A stretch of 64,000 nt of DNA, taken from positions 248,001 through 312,000 of the forward strand of contig NOWV01000078.1 of the NCBI GenBank assembly GCA_003344405.1. The letters are read 5' to 3'. Position 1 is the first letter of the stretch, and each line of letters begins with the position of its first letter. This document shows positions 13,451-26,200 of the stretch, piece after piece. The notes below the pieces were generated by a model. The model made no database searches, was not told the DNA's origin, and saw only the letters and a program-made list of their open reading frames with translations. A program made the translations under genes and the position numbers. This DNA comes from Trichoplax sp. H2 (Eukaryota > Placozoa > Uniplacotomia > Trichoplacea).

Positions 13451-14008
13451 TGGTATTGTTTACGATTTCATACGTACTGAATTAATCCAAAATCTTTCTT
13501 TAATCGCCAGTCTAGGTTTAGTCATAGCTGCAAAGGCAATATCGCGTTCAATATTGCGATACTTACGTAATAAGTAAATGGGCTCGACGAGATTTTCAAT
13601 TCTTTAAAAACCTTGTTTTAAAAGGCTCAATAATTATCATGACGATTTTCAGCTAGATTTTAGACTCCCTACAATCTTAAATGACTAGACTATCTTAAAA
13701 TTGATAACTTTAGATGGCTATCAAAGTAAAATATACTACAGATTCAACAATATAGCAAATGCTACAGAGAAGATTATTGAGAACCGTTTTTTACGATAAA
13801 TACACGTAGCCATTGGTTATATAAAGTGCCACACGATGGTTCTCATCAACATGAGAATATCATCTATTTATCAGACATATGGGTCTTGTCTGTGCCATAT
13901 TGTAAGCTTTGTTCCAAATTTTAATATAGATTTTATTGGGGGCTTCAATTGAATAAATTTATATCATTCAATTTATTAACTCGTTGCCGTATTATATCGT
14001 AGATGATG

Positions 14009-14213
14009 ATAAATATCTCCCTTTCCAATAACCTCTCGTATCATTATTGTGAAATGCCTAAGGAGTCCATGGCCGCTGACCCTTCGAACCTCCATCACAA
14101 TCTCGTCATCCTTGTCGCCAATTGTGATGAGAGTTCGAAGAGTCTGCGGACGTGGACTCCTCAGGCATTTCACAATAATAACACGAGGAGTTATTAGAAA
14201 GAGAGATATTTAT
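14009..14213. repeat. Long inverted repeat: 93 bp arms with a 19 bp spacer
   Basis: The arm 14009-14101 matches the reverse complement of 14121-14213 over its full length with a few scattered mismatches. A highly conserved core, ttattgtgaaatgcct, is present in both arms. The inner arms are noticeably more GC-rich than their surroundings. Transcribed from either strand, this would fold into a near-continuous hairpin. The small ORFs on both strands here are consequences of the symmetry. It could be a fold-back MITE-like element or a hairpin small-RNA source. Confidence 0.85.
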
Positions 14214-14879
14214 TGTAGAGAATAACTAGATATAGTGTGGTAGTTACTGATAGATCAGTGTGTAAGCTGTCGTAAAGTAACGTGTGTAGATACTAACACT
14301 AACAAGTGCAACTGAAAGAATCTAAGGCAGAAATCATCAGTATTTATAGTTTTAGAAAGAGAACCTATGTAGAGAACAGGGTTATAGAATTAGATACATC
14401 ATATACCATAAACAGGCTATATAATAGCAAATGATTGTAGGAAATAGCGGAAACTATAGGTGCTATAAATAACTTAATATGACAAGCTATATTTGAGCAT
14501 AGTTGAAATAGACTGTAGAGGTATCTATATTCGGAACATAGTAAAATGTCTATATTCAAGAACATGTCTAAAAAACTGCAGTGAAAACTAAATACACTAC
14601 AGTATGCCGTTATGGTTAGCTTTCATGGCGTCGAAAAATTAAAGATTTAAGGCGCTTTCGTTTTGATTGATAGCATAATCAATTTACAGTCTTAACATTT
14701 ACATTACTATTTCATTATAAATCTACAAAATAGGAAATCATGACTAATACCTGCTTATAATGTAAATTATAGATATGCGCTAATGATATTCAAGAATTGA
14801 ATTAATGAAGGCGGAGACGTCTTGTATTGATGAGGATAATCTAGCTATCCAATAGTAATTAATACATTTTTTAATCCTT

Positions 14880-15570
14880 TATGATTGTAATTTTCATGTC
14901 ATTATTCAAGACTTATTCTTTAATTCATTTCGGCTGAATTATATAGCCCTGTCGGATAAATTAACTTATCCGAAAATAGTCTGAGAAATATCTCTCCCTA
15001 AATATAGAATTTTAAGTTATGACTATTATTTTCATGCCATTACTTAAGACGAATTCTCGATCTGATTTCGGCTGAAATGTATAATACTTTCGGACATGTT
15101 AGCTTGTCCGAAAGTAATCCGAGAATATCTTTCCCTAAACATAGAATTTTAGTAATGATTGTAATTTTCATGTTCTATTTAAGACTTGTTCTCTATCTGA
15201 TTTCAGCTGAAACATACAAGATCTTTCGGACAAGTTAGCTTATCCGAAAATAATCTAAAAATGCTTTTTCCTAAGCATAGAATTTTTAGTTATGATCATA
15301 TTTTTCAATGTCATTACTTAAGATTTATTCTCTATCTGATTTCGGCTAAAGTATATAGCATCTCTTGGACAAGTTAGCTTGTCCGAAACAAATCTAAGAA
15401 TATCTTTTCCTAAATGTAGATTTTTTAGTTATGATTATAATTTCCATGTTCTTATATAAGACTTATTCTCTATCTAATTTCGGCTGAAATATGGAGTATC
15501 TTTCAGACAAGTTAGTTAGTTCGAAAATAATCTGAGAATACCTCTTGCCAAATATAGAATTTTTAGCTAG
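14880..15570. repeat. Five tandem copies of a 138 bp unit with an internal palindrome
   Basis: The marker cggctgaa (with small variants) recurs at about 14931, 15069, 15204, 15343 and 15481, a period of 135-139 bp. Each unit contains a palindrome of the type tcggacaagttagcttgtcc with flanking complementary bases. Some copies carry mismatches on one arm. The unit has no coding capacity. Confidence 0.85.
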
Positions 15571-16346
15571 TATAGAACCTTTGAACAGGTTTATAGATGT
15601 GATGATGATTGGGTTTTCCAAATTCTATCTAGGGGTAGTGACCATGTCTCGAAATAATCCACTTGCAAAGACGGGTATAAATATTGTATATTTTTAAGAG
15701 CTAAATCGAAGTTATTTCTCGTTTGTATAATTCTACAACGTATTTATAGCTTTATAGCTTCTCCAATTTTCTGACTACAGTTAAGATACAATATAAATCG
15801 TAAGATAGACTAGACCAATGTTAGAAAGCGTCTCGTTTGGTCAACGTCTCTATCTTAAATATCGTAGTTGATAACTTAGTTATTGATAGGTAGATCACTA
15901 TACTAAAGTCTGTCTGATGTGTAAAAATACTTTATGGAGTATTGTAGAGGTTTTAGTTTTACTTGTTTGTTTCTATTATCATTAAAAAGTTACAAGGCAT
16001 TCTGGAAAGGCTCTAATAACCTACTAATAGGTTCTAAAATGGCCAAAATATTGCCATCGCATGCTTTTTGGTAAGACAGCATTTTAATTTTATTTCTGTC
16101 ATACTAACCATAAATGAAATGATAAAGATTTTCCTTAGGAAAAATTAATTTTGTATTTGCTATCTACAAGGGAGCAAATCGATAACATCGACAATGCAAC
16201 CCAATGGATGGAATACCGTATATTCTGTTAGAGTCTTATTCTAAATATGTAAGAAAGTGGATAATAGGTAAATTATAGATTTTTGGGATTAGACTTTTCT
16301 AAATAATTTCACTTGTCATACAGTATCTGAAATATTCACCTCAAAT

Positions 16347-16574
16347 GTAGAAAGATTGTATTTGAACTTGCTCTTCACAGCTTAGTATGATTAGAACGCA
16401 ATTAGACTTCCGTAAACGATATCAATAAGATTGCAATGGCCGTATAAATGCAGAGAGATTGTATTTTAAATCCTCTACACGTTGTGATCAGTATGCCATT
16501 AGATTTTCGTTAACAACATCAATAATTAACATTGCAGCGGCCAGTTAAATGCGGAGATATGGTATTTTCAAATG
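16347..16574. repeat. Tandem repeat, about 103 bp, 2.2 copies
   Basis: A segment beginning gtagaaagattgtatt near 16347 recurs as gcagagagattgtatt near 16450 and partially near 16551. Shared internal blocks include attagactt/attagattt and gcaatggcc/gcagcggcc. The copies are imperfect and noncoding. Confidence 0.65.
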
Positions 16575-16629
16575 TTTATTCAATTACGTACAAGAGTAGG
16601 ATAATACTAACTATCAAAGGTAAAAAAAA

Positions 16630-16800
16630 GCACTCGAGCTGATATAGTCAGAAGAAAGAGCAAATTGATCCAATTTGTTGTATGAATAAACTATAACAGA
16701 TCAATGTGATATTGTGTGCTCGAGCTGAGGTAGTCAACAAGACATAATAGATTAATTTGTTGTATAAATGAAGTAAAACAGATCGATATGATCGAGATTG
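16630..16800. repeat. Tandem repeat, about 86 bp, two copies
   Basis: Both copies begin with a gctcgagctga-like sequence (16630 and 16716), continue with tagtca and an attgttgtat-like block, and end near an acagatc motif. Identity is moderate, and no gene is visible. Confidence 0.6.
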
Positions 16801-17216
16801 ACCACTGTTTAACTAGTAAATGTTTTCATTGTCGATGATGGCAAAATAACACATTTCTATTGAATGGAAATATGGAGTATTGAATTTGTCATATGGGCCG
16901 GTCCTACGCACAGTATGTAAATTAATCACTGATGTTAACAATCATTCATTTCAAGATTGCTTTAATTGCAATTTAATATCCACCTCTATGTGTTTAATTA
17001 TAATTAAATAGGATCGATGGGGTTAGAATAATGTCTAGTCTTGATTGTTCTTCAAGAAGATAACATACTGTAATCATCATCAACATACGCGCAAGTCAGA
17101 AATACCTGATATAATTTCCCTTCGGGTTCAATCACGGTAAAATTAAAGAGTAAAGAACTGGATGAGATTTTCGTAGAATTACCCGGTCTAATTACTCGTT
17201 TCCGATTCTATCCAAG

Positions 17217-20200
17217 ATGGCAGCCGATACAACTGATGCCATAGTCTCTTTTGCTATCAAGAATGTAGATGAAGATCGTTGTAAAGTAAGGAAAAGAGTA
17301 ATCAACTCAATACGAGTATAAATGACGGAAATCAATCATATAATCTTGCTGTTGCTTGATATACCAGTAGCCATAAATTGATACCAATTGATTCTCTCAC
17401 TTTTCAAGCTTCCTGATCTTTGAGCTATTGTAATGATGATTCAGTCACTCTATATCGGCAGGGAATGCAATAGTTTTGATAGATCTACTTGTGCTTTCCT
17501 TAAACTTCTCCATATCCGTAAAATCAGCCATTTCTTCTTCCTCACTATTCGATACTATAAATAAATCCAAAATTAATTATTTTAAATCTACCCTATATCC
17601 GTTATCGAGTTATCTTTCTTTCTAATGTATTGAAAGATATTGATGAATTCATTGCTTCTCTTTTAAATATATACGCTGGATAGCCAATACAAAAGTAATG
17701 ATATTGCCAATTCATATTTTGATAGCTTGGCTCTTTTTGAATCTCAAAGTTATTCATTGAGTGATCTTGATTGTCTCACTATCAGTATTATAGCCAAAAA
17801 TAGAGGGACTATTTTCAGTCCGTCTGCTCTTAAAATGAGTCTTAATTTTTTGCCACCCTTTTTAGTTACATCTAAAACAGAATTAAGACTCTTAAAGTAG
17901 AGATGAAGTAGCTACGGTACGGTATCCTATAGATAAATTCTGACTGCTACAGCAAACTAGAAAATCTTGTTACACACAGAAAATTTTCTGATCGTTGCCA
18001 GGCTTGAAGTCAATCTACGTATTTGCCTTTTAAAGCCATGATTATTATTCTTAGTGTCCCAATTTTCACCACCTTTGTATCTGCTACAGAATCAAGACTT
18101 TTAAAGGAGTAGAGAAGTAGCAATGGTAAGCTATGTACAAATACTGACTGCTACCGCTAGCTAGAAAATCTAGTTACGCGCAAAAAATTTCCTGATCATA
18201 GTCAGGCTTGAAGTCAATCTCAATTTCTTGGCTTTTTTTAACCATGATTATAATAGTTCTAATGAAGCCAGGCTAACTATCAGAGAGCGTTACCTTGTAT
18301 TCATGAAACTTGGTGTTAATGGCGACTAGGAGAAGTTCAAATGAAGAGAAAACGTTAAAGACTTTGTATTAGTATGCCAACTTATGATTTAGACGAATTA
18401 ACCCTGAGCTAAGATCAATAGCCTGAAGGAACAGTATGTCATGGTCATTATTAATACTTGATGGCCATGAGTGTAGTAAAGAGATAGAATATACGTTTTC
18501 TTTCAACCAGCTGTAGTTAAAACTTGGATATCCGATCGATAATAATCTCAAGTTCGTTAAAAGTACAGTAGCTGCTTGAAGAAAACGATATAGCATGGTA
18601 GAATATAATTAATATACTTTGTTAGGGAGATTTATCCATTCAATTTAGCCCTATAATTGTACATCTCTTCCATATTTAAGCTAGAGACCGTGGGAAAATT
18701 CATTTTTCCTCCAATGTAGCGAGTCCAACCGAGTAAACTAATAGGATAAATGGACAAGTTCAATCAGTGCTAAGGAGATTAGAATTACCATATTGCTATA
18801 AGCTAGACATTATACATTTGGATTAAAATGGGTAAAAAATCCACTTAGCGAATGTAATATCTCCTTTCTAGTAAATTGCTGCTGATTAATTTTCAAATTC
18901 AAGCTGCTACAAATTTACAGAATTTAAGCTAACGAATTTAAACTTGTTATCCAATATGGAATGAATAAAATTCTTATTCTACATGGATAGATTATTGCAT
19001 CTATCAGAGTCCTCGATTGCGCCATAAAACTGAAGATTTAACTCGGTTTTAAGCCTGCTGGTTGAGGTATCAATTTCTCTGCTATAAGATTATCCTTATT
19101 TTCTCTATCTAATTCAAGGAAATTTTAATCGAGAATTTGTTACGAGAAGCTCTCGTCTATTCTTATGATAAGATCATTGTAGTAACGGAAAACGAGTCTT
19201 AAATTAAATATGGCGGTAACGATTCCAAGCCATTAGATGAGATTTTTCATTCATTTAAATTACGTGTTCACTTTCATTGTCGTAGTTCAATTTCTTCTAT
19301 CATCATTTTGGTTGATATTTATCCTAAAGATGATGGAAAATCTTCTTCTCGTGTGCACTAAAGTACTGTAGTACTTTCATTAGAGATCCAAGCCAGAAAT
19401 ACTATAAAAATTGGAATAGGATTTTCCAGTCGAAATCGGTTGCTCACTTAATTACCCAGGCCAAACTACGTTCATTACCTGCTCTTCATGATTTTTATCC
19501 TAGAAGACGATGAAAAGTTAGGCATTACACATACCTATATACTTTATTAGAATTTGCATTCAGACCCTCATTCTAAAATTGAATTGAGGTATTGCGCCTG
19601 TCAATATACTCTTAACTTATACTCCATTAGAATTTTTATTCAGGATCATATTAAAATTTTTTATCCTGGATCTCATTCTAAAATTGAAATTGAAGCATTA
19701 CAGCTATCAATATACTCTTAAATTATACTCCATTGGAATTTTTGACCCAAGATCTCATTCTAAAATTGAAATGGACTACGGTAAAACCTTACCTCGGAGA
19801 AGTTCAGTTCTTGATGTAATGATTATTCCTAATGCGCGTCTAATTTAATCAGATATAATGATAAATTCTCTTGATTGGCAACTCTTTCCTATTTAGAGTG
19901 GTCTATTCTGTGCACAGTGCGGCTAGTATTGGTATTCTTTGTCAAAAGCAATTCAATATTTATGGAAAATTAGTGCTGATTCATGGCAATTTTTATGATT
20001 TAGCAGTGATAATGAAACTACTGTACTAATGCAAAATCTCCCCGACTGTAAAGAGATGAAATTTAGAGACCCATTTTCTATAAGAAGGAGATTCCAGTTT
20101 CATCATACCTTAGTCGCAATTTAACTTTTTCCAACCTATATGCATACGTATACTTTAGGGTTTCAACTTGACTCTTTCATTTTCATCCTTATTATCTGTA

Positions 20201-23200
20201 TCGATCAATTAATTTATTGCAAGAGGCAACATCATATACAAAATCTATATTGAATTAATCTTATTCTATACCGAAATATCCATTTGGCTCAAGATGCAAT
20301 TAGGATCAACAAATTTTGTGATTTTATTCACTATTTTGGTAATGTCAAATCATATAGAACTTAGATTTTAAAATGAACTAGATACTTATTAAGAGAATGG
20401 ACCTTAGGATGCTTACGCGTCCTAGTACCTGTAGTAAAGTTTGTTGCTGTCGTAATAGAGTGGCAGGAAATTTGGATATATCCTTTGAGATATAAAGTAG
20501 GATCAAACCATTTGTTACTAGACCTGGTAAAGACAGTGTAATCTATCTACTGACTAATCTGCAGTAAAGTATATGCGCATTGACTGATCGTTCTTTACGG
20601 ATCGAAAGTAGCTTTAAAGAGTATAGTTTTGTTGCTGATGCAGTAAGGTGGCAGGAAATTTTAATATATCCTTTGAGAGATGAAATAGAATCAAACTATC
20701 AGTTAGTAGTCCCAGTAAGAACAGAAATTCATCTTCTAGCAAATTGCAGTAAAGAATATTCGCATTGACTGATCTTTTTCGAATCGAAATAATTATCATT
20801 GATAGTCGCTAAATACGAAAGTGTATCATTTTTATTCTACTATATCACCTGATATAAATTGATTTGGTTCATCGTCTCCAATGTTTGTTGGATATGTTAG
20901 GATTCCGATGAAGGAATAACGACTGATGACCAGATTATGGAGGATGTTAACGCTAGACGCTGGAAATTGACCAAGTCTAACATTAAAGAGCATTGGAATC
21001 GTGTTTTAACTGTTTTAAATGGTAAAAATTTAATTGAAAAATGGCTAACATCCATAACAAGGTTAGATTGGTTATAGCAACTAATTGTGAATACTATGCA
21101 CCGTATTTCTAGTTGCTACCCTTTGATTTAAATAAATATCTCTTCTTTTTTCCTTCCTGTATTGTCTATAAGCAATGAAACAGTTATGTCGACACTACAG
21201 GAAAGTCGTGAAGCTAGTGAAAGCGCTTTAAAACTTGCTATTGAAGATAAAGGTATTATAAATTACCTTAATTTGTACAGTATGACAAACTTGAAGCCAC
21301 AGAAATTCTCAGTTAATTTGATAACTACTAGTACAACTCTGAAATTTCTTATCCGAAAATGCTGCAGTTAAATTTCATACGTTCATTTTATACGTTAGTA
21401 TACAGCTATAATATCATGAGTGCTACTATATCGCGAAGTTTGGCACTTTTGGGATCAATAATCGGAAATTGCTAGGATTAAATGCACGTAAATTTACAGA
21501 CTGATTGGATTGTGCGAGTACTGGCGCTAGTTCTGTACTTTTAGAATGAATAAACAAGAAAGCACTGGATTAAAGACATGTAATTTTGCATGTTGATGTG
21601 ACTTTATTAGCGCTAGATTTTACTTTATGCGCATATTTAAGTTCTAAGTTTAGCATTCATATAGAAGAAAAAAGCTAGATAACATTACTAGTGCTATTAT
21701 GTAGTAAAACTCGAAGTATTGAAGATTCTTGTCAAGATAAAATTATGGCTGCCAGATTTAAAATATTTATTTCATTAAAAATAATTCCCTAGATAATCAA
21801 CTCTTGGCCAGTAGCCGGCGATTTGCTCAAGCGTTTAGATCTGATCGTGATGTACATCAAGTTGTGTCTCTAATAAAAGAGATCGAAGAAGATCAAACTG
21901 TTCGGGTTAAAGATTCATCTTTTTATTATTAGAATTTATATTATTTTATTTATTAGGAAGTAAACGTGGATAGCTATGAAATCATTAATCAAATTTAAGA
22001 TAATTATAAAAATATTCATCAAAACAAAATTATTTCTAAATTCCTTGGTGACATTAATTTCTATTTGAATAACTATGATCCAGGAGTTATTCCAAAAATG
22101 TCAGAAGCAGTTTAAGGATGTCAGCGTAAGTATCAATATTCTTTTTTTGAAACTTTCTCAATGAAGCAATTAATATGGATTCTGGCTAAAATCCTATAAA
22201 TTAAGTCAATAAGCCTCTATTTTATATATATATATTCCAATTTTTCGTGTGCTTATCCTTATCAATCTTAGGAATTAAATGATCAAGAATTAGAAGAGAT
22301 TACGGAGTTATTACGTCAGTTAGAAGCTAGTGATATCTTTAAATTGTTAAAGGAAAAGGTAATTAAAACATCTAGCATTGCGACTTCTAAATTTAACCTT
22401 GATACTTTTTAAACAGTGAAATAAACTAGTTAATATCGTGAACATTACTTTTCTGTCACAATTACAGTTGTAATTAGATATCCATTGTCAATGTTAACTT
22501 CTGAACAAATGTTTATTGCTTCATTTAATATTGTTATTCAATAGGTGGAAAGAATTATCGATAAATATTTTGATAAACAAGTAAGTCAATTAAAATATAA
22601 ATATCAATACTACGTATTACTCTAGTGATAAAATTGTTTACTTACCTTCTTAAATATTTAATAATTTTCATCGAATACAGACATAGATAGACTAATTATT
22701 ATATTAATTCTCCAATTATTATTCATTTGGATGATAATTTTACGTATTACTTTTAGATGGTATGTCTATTCGGTATTATACTATACACGCACAACATTAT
22801 CGCCCTTTTTATTAAGCCTCTACTGATAATCCTTAATTAATTGTACGTTTATTCATGTATTCGATACATTAAACATGAAGAATTTGTTTTAAGAAACAAG
22901 GGAATCTTACGTTTTGTAATTTCTGAACCATTCGAAATTTTAGTAGTACTTTCTAATTGTTACTTTTGAGAAATCTTATTTAATCCCTTTCTGTGATTAT
23001 ATGCTATATTTATTTTTGTTTCTAGCTTGTGATACTATCACAAAATTTAACAAGTTATTATATCGCGATCTGTACTATTATGCAGTAATAAATCAATAAT
23101 TTGATCTGTAACTATTATCGGAAATGATAGTTATATATATATATATATATTTATTCCTGCCAGAGTGTATATACATACTATATGAAGTGATTTCAGATAT

Positions 23201-26200
23201 TTACTTATTTATTCGAAAATAGGTGTTTCAAGATGGCGTTACAGTTGTTCGTAGCATCAAGGAAAGGTATAAATGACAAAGATGCCAATCATTTCTATTA
23301 GTGATAGATCTTCTTTAATAATTAATGGATTAATCTTACCTTATTATCTTATAGCGAAGAACTAGCAGAGATCCTAAGACAAGGAAAAAGCATTCTTAGT
23401 CGTGGTAAAAATTGATTACAGGATCTGATATATCACACTTGTAGATGTTATTATCGTGCGTTACAATTTTTAGATTAAAATCTCGACTCTCTTTGACAGA
23501 GGATTCACAAAATAATATTCATGAAGTCGTCAGGCTAGGTGAACAATTAATTGATAAAGTACGTAATACGGATGCAGGTGCCAATCTACTTAAAAAGGTT
23601 AGATGGAAAAACATCTTTATCAAGCGATCTATTCAATATGAGTATCAAGTAGTGTAGAGATAAAAGAAAAATGAAATTACTTATTTGAAAGATATTAAAC
23701 TATTCACCATCGATTTATACGATCGTATTCTACGAACGTTTGTAGTCACACCTATGAGGGCAAAATTATTAGCCAATACAGACTGGATCAATTCCATTTA
23801 TCGATGAATAAGTTTAACTAAAAATTTCTTTTTAATGCTTTGTCAACTAGCAAGATGCGGCGTATTCATCAGTTACTGCTTTTGTGAAAGATTCCCCATT
23901 AAAATCACCAGTAAGATAGATTCTAACTAAAATATTATTTTAACTATAAATTCTTAGTATTTACTCCTTTAATGGTCAATTTCATTAATTAAAAAATTAA
24001 GGAGAAATACTTTAACAGAATTCGATTTGACGCCATCATTAGATTACTCACATAAGAAACTTTCTGATACGGTTCTATAAGTTCTTGATGTGACATTTAA
24101 GTATCATAATATTCAGTTACAATAATGTTAGTATTGGAGATAGTAAAAAGTATCTTTTATCAGTTGTTATGCTAGTTCCTTGTTAAGAGTGATCTAATTG
24201 AGATATTAAAACTCCTGTATGTTATAAATTTTAATGAATAGAGTTTTTAATACTTTAAATCGAGAAATTGTAAAAAAATATTTGTGGATAAAACACAAAA
24301 TCTTTTTATGATAGAATTATAATTATTTCGGATCTTATTAGATAGAAGCACTGAAAAAAAATGTAAACTTTCTAGAAGAAGTGAAAATGGTATTTATACC
24401 TTGGATTAAGGATCAGTTATTATCATTACGTTTACCGGTAAGAATGTCTATCATTCTTATTTTACTTATTATAGATCTTGTTGTGTAATTTTAGCGAAAA
24501 TTTTATTATCTGTGTCGACTAAAATCATGCTAGAAATTTATTTTCTTTATAATAAGCATACCTTTATCAAATTTCCTTTGTTCATGTTCAGTTTTGAATT
24601 CAAATTTGTTAGACGTTAACAGGGAATAAAAGTACAAAATTTGGCGATGTCGATTACGAATTAAGTAATATCGTATTAAGTGAATTACGCTTACCTGTTG
24701 ATTGCTTGGATATATCTTGGGACCACGAATTAATTATTAATGTGTAAGTATGAATCACTGTAAAGAAGAAAAATATAAAGCATAAAAGATACAAATATCA
24801 TTGTTGAAGTTTAATTTATCGATTCTATGGCTACGTAGAGTATCTTTCTGATTATAATGTAATGAATATATATGATTAGTATATGTTATCAATAAAATGA
24901 GCAATTTTACTTTATTATGTATATACTAATATATCGACTGAGAAATATGTAAGTGAAAGGAAATAAGTAATATTAAGAGAGGAGATAGATGAATAAATAA
25001 TACCCTTGAAATACTTTTACTAGAAATAATATAGAAGCGGCTCTAAATAATTTCGAGTGGAAATATCGTAAGAGTACATTCCCAAGATTAAGGGTAAGTA
25101 ATAACAATTTAGAGCATATAAACAGCTTTTCCGTTAATAAATATCTCGTACAATAGTCAATTCTTATAAAGAGATCTTAATTATAAACATTTCATTGATT
25201 AATTTCTAAAAGACTACATGTTATATCTATAAAAGACTAGATTATCCTGTGATTATATAGGATTAATGTATCTTACCATATAATTTTAATTCTGTATGAT
25301 TTTAAAGGACGCTCTTGATGTTTTTCTTTCGCTAAATAATTTATATTCTGACCTCATTACTATTTGCGCCTGTGACTTTTGTATTTTAATTCATAATTTC
25401 TTGGATTAAAATTAAATGATTATGTAAATTAAAAATTTTCCTTTAGGATTCTGGTTTAGCTACAGCAACAGTAGCTGGAGGCTTCATATCCTTTCGATAA
25501 CCTTGTAATTTTATAAACATACTATATTTACGCAGTCTTTTCTTATATCTACTATGGTTGTTTGCCTTCACTTTTTTTAAGCGACAATTTCTTTGGCCGT
25601 TACTAACAATCTTGCCGATATTAAAAATGTGGCTGCAACATTTGAAACTCTAAGTTAGTTATAAATAGTTATCTATCTCTTAAGTCGGATATTGGTATTA
25701 GAGATTACGTGATTGTAATTATTGAGTAACGACGATAATCGAGTTTCTAGACCATGTTAGTTGTCTAAATCTATCAGCTTGTTCTGCTATTTTCATTTCT
25801 ATTAATTATTTCCTTTTTTTATACCATGTGAAGAAATTGTAACTAGCGGCACGGGTGCAAGGTATGTTATAACTAGTGATTTTTTCTGTCTCTACTGGCC
25901 TGAAATCTACTTGCATAATTTACTTTCCTAAGGGTTCTATAAATGAAAACTTCTTGTGCCATATCCTTTACTTATCTCTAATTACTATTTCTATTAATCC
26001 CATTTATTATATAGCTGGTTGTATAATGCTACTTTCTCTTGGTTTAGCGAAAGTATTAAGGCAAGTTATTGAAATGATAGGCCAGTTCCGATAATCAGTT
26101 AAAAACTAGTAAAAGTTTAATCAATTAGTAATTCCAAGTCTATCATCAATTTCGTATCGTGGAGATTGTTCTAAATCGATTTTTATCAATTCTTTAGAAA

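Larger units (their letters stand above)
10705..17216. other. Gene-poor region rich in local tandem duplications
   Basis: I see no convincing multi-exon gene here. A 77-codon minus-strand ORF at 12387-12620 has fairly coding-like composition but no recognisable domain. The region holds five separately listed repeat structures (12.9-13.45, 14.0-14.2, 14.9-15.6, 16.35-16.57 and 16.63-16.80 kb). Confidence 0.45.
17286..20900 (+). other. Probable long first intron of the TULIP gene, packed with duplications
   Basis: The stretch starts at a GTAAGG donor after a 23-codon exon and ends at a ttag acceptor; both flanking exons are in phase 0. No coding exon is visible between them. It contains the repeats listed at 17.85, 19.55 and 20.43 kb. 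If the 17217 exon is not part of the gene, this is simply intergenic DNA. Confidence 0.4.

Noticed and set aside
13976-14197. Overlapping ORFs on both strands
   Set aside because: Both arise from the inverted repeat and mirror one another.
22107-22136. A second apparent stop (TAA) at the end of the exon 21957-22109
   Set aside because: A GTTTAA donor at 22110 ends the exon in phase 0 just before that codon, and the next exon at 22272 continues in phase 0, so the stop lies in the intron.
25876-26094. 72-codon ORF as an independent gene
   Set aside because: It overlaps true exons of the TULIP gene in a different frame. The in-phase reading of 26015-26060 fits the amphipathic helix and joins both neighbours.
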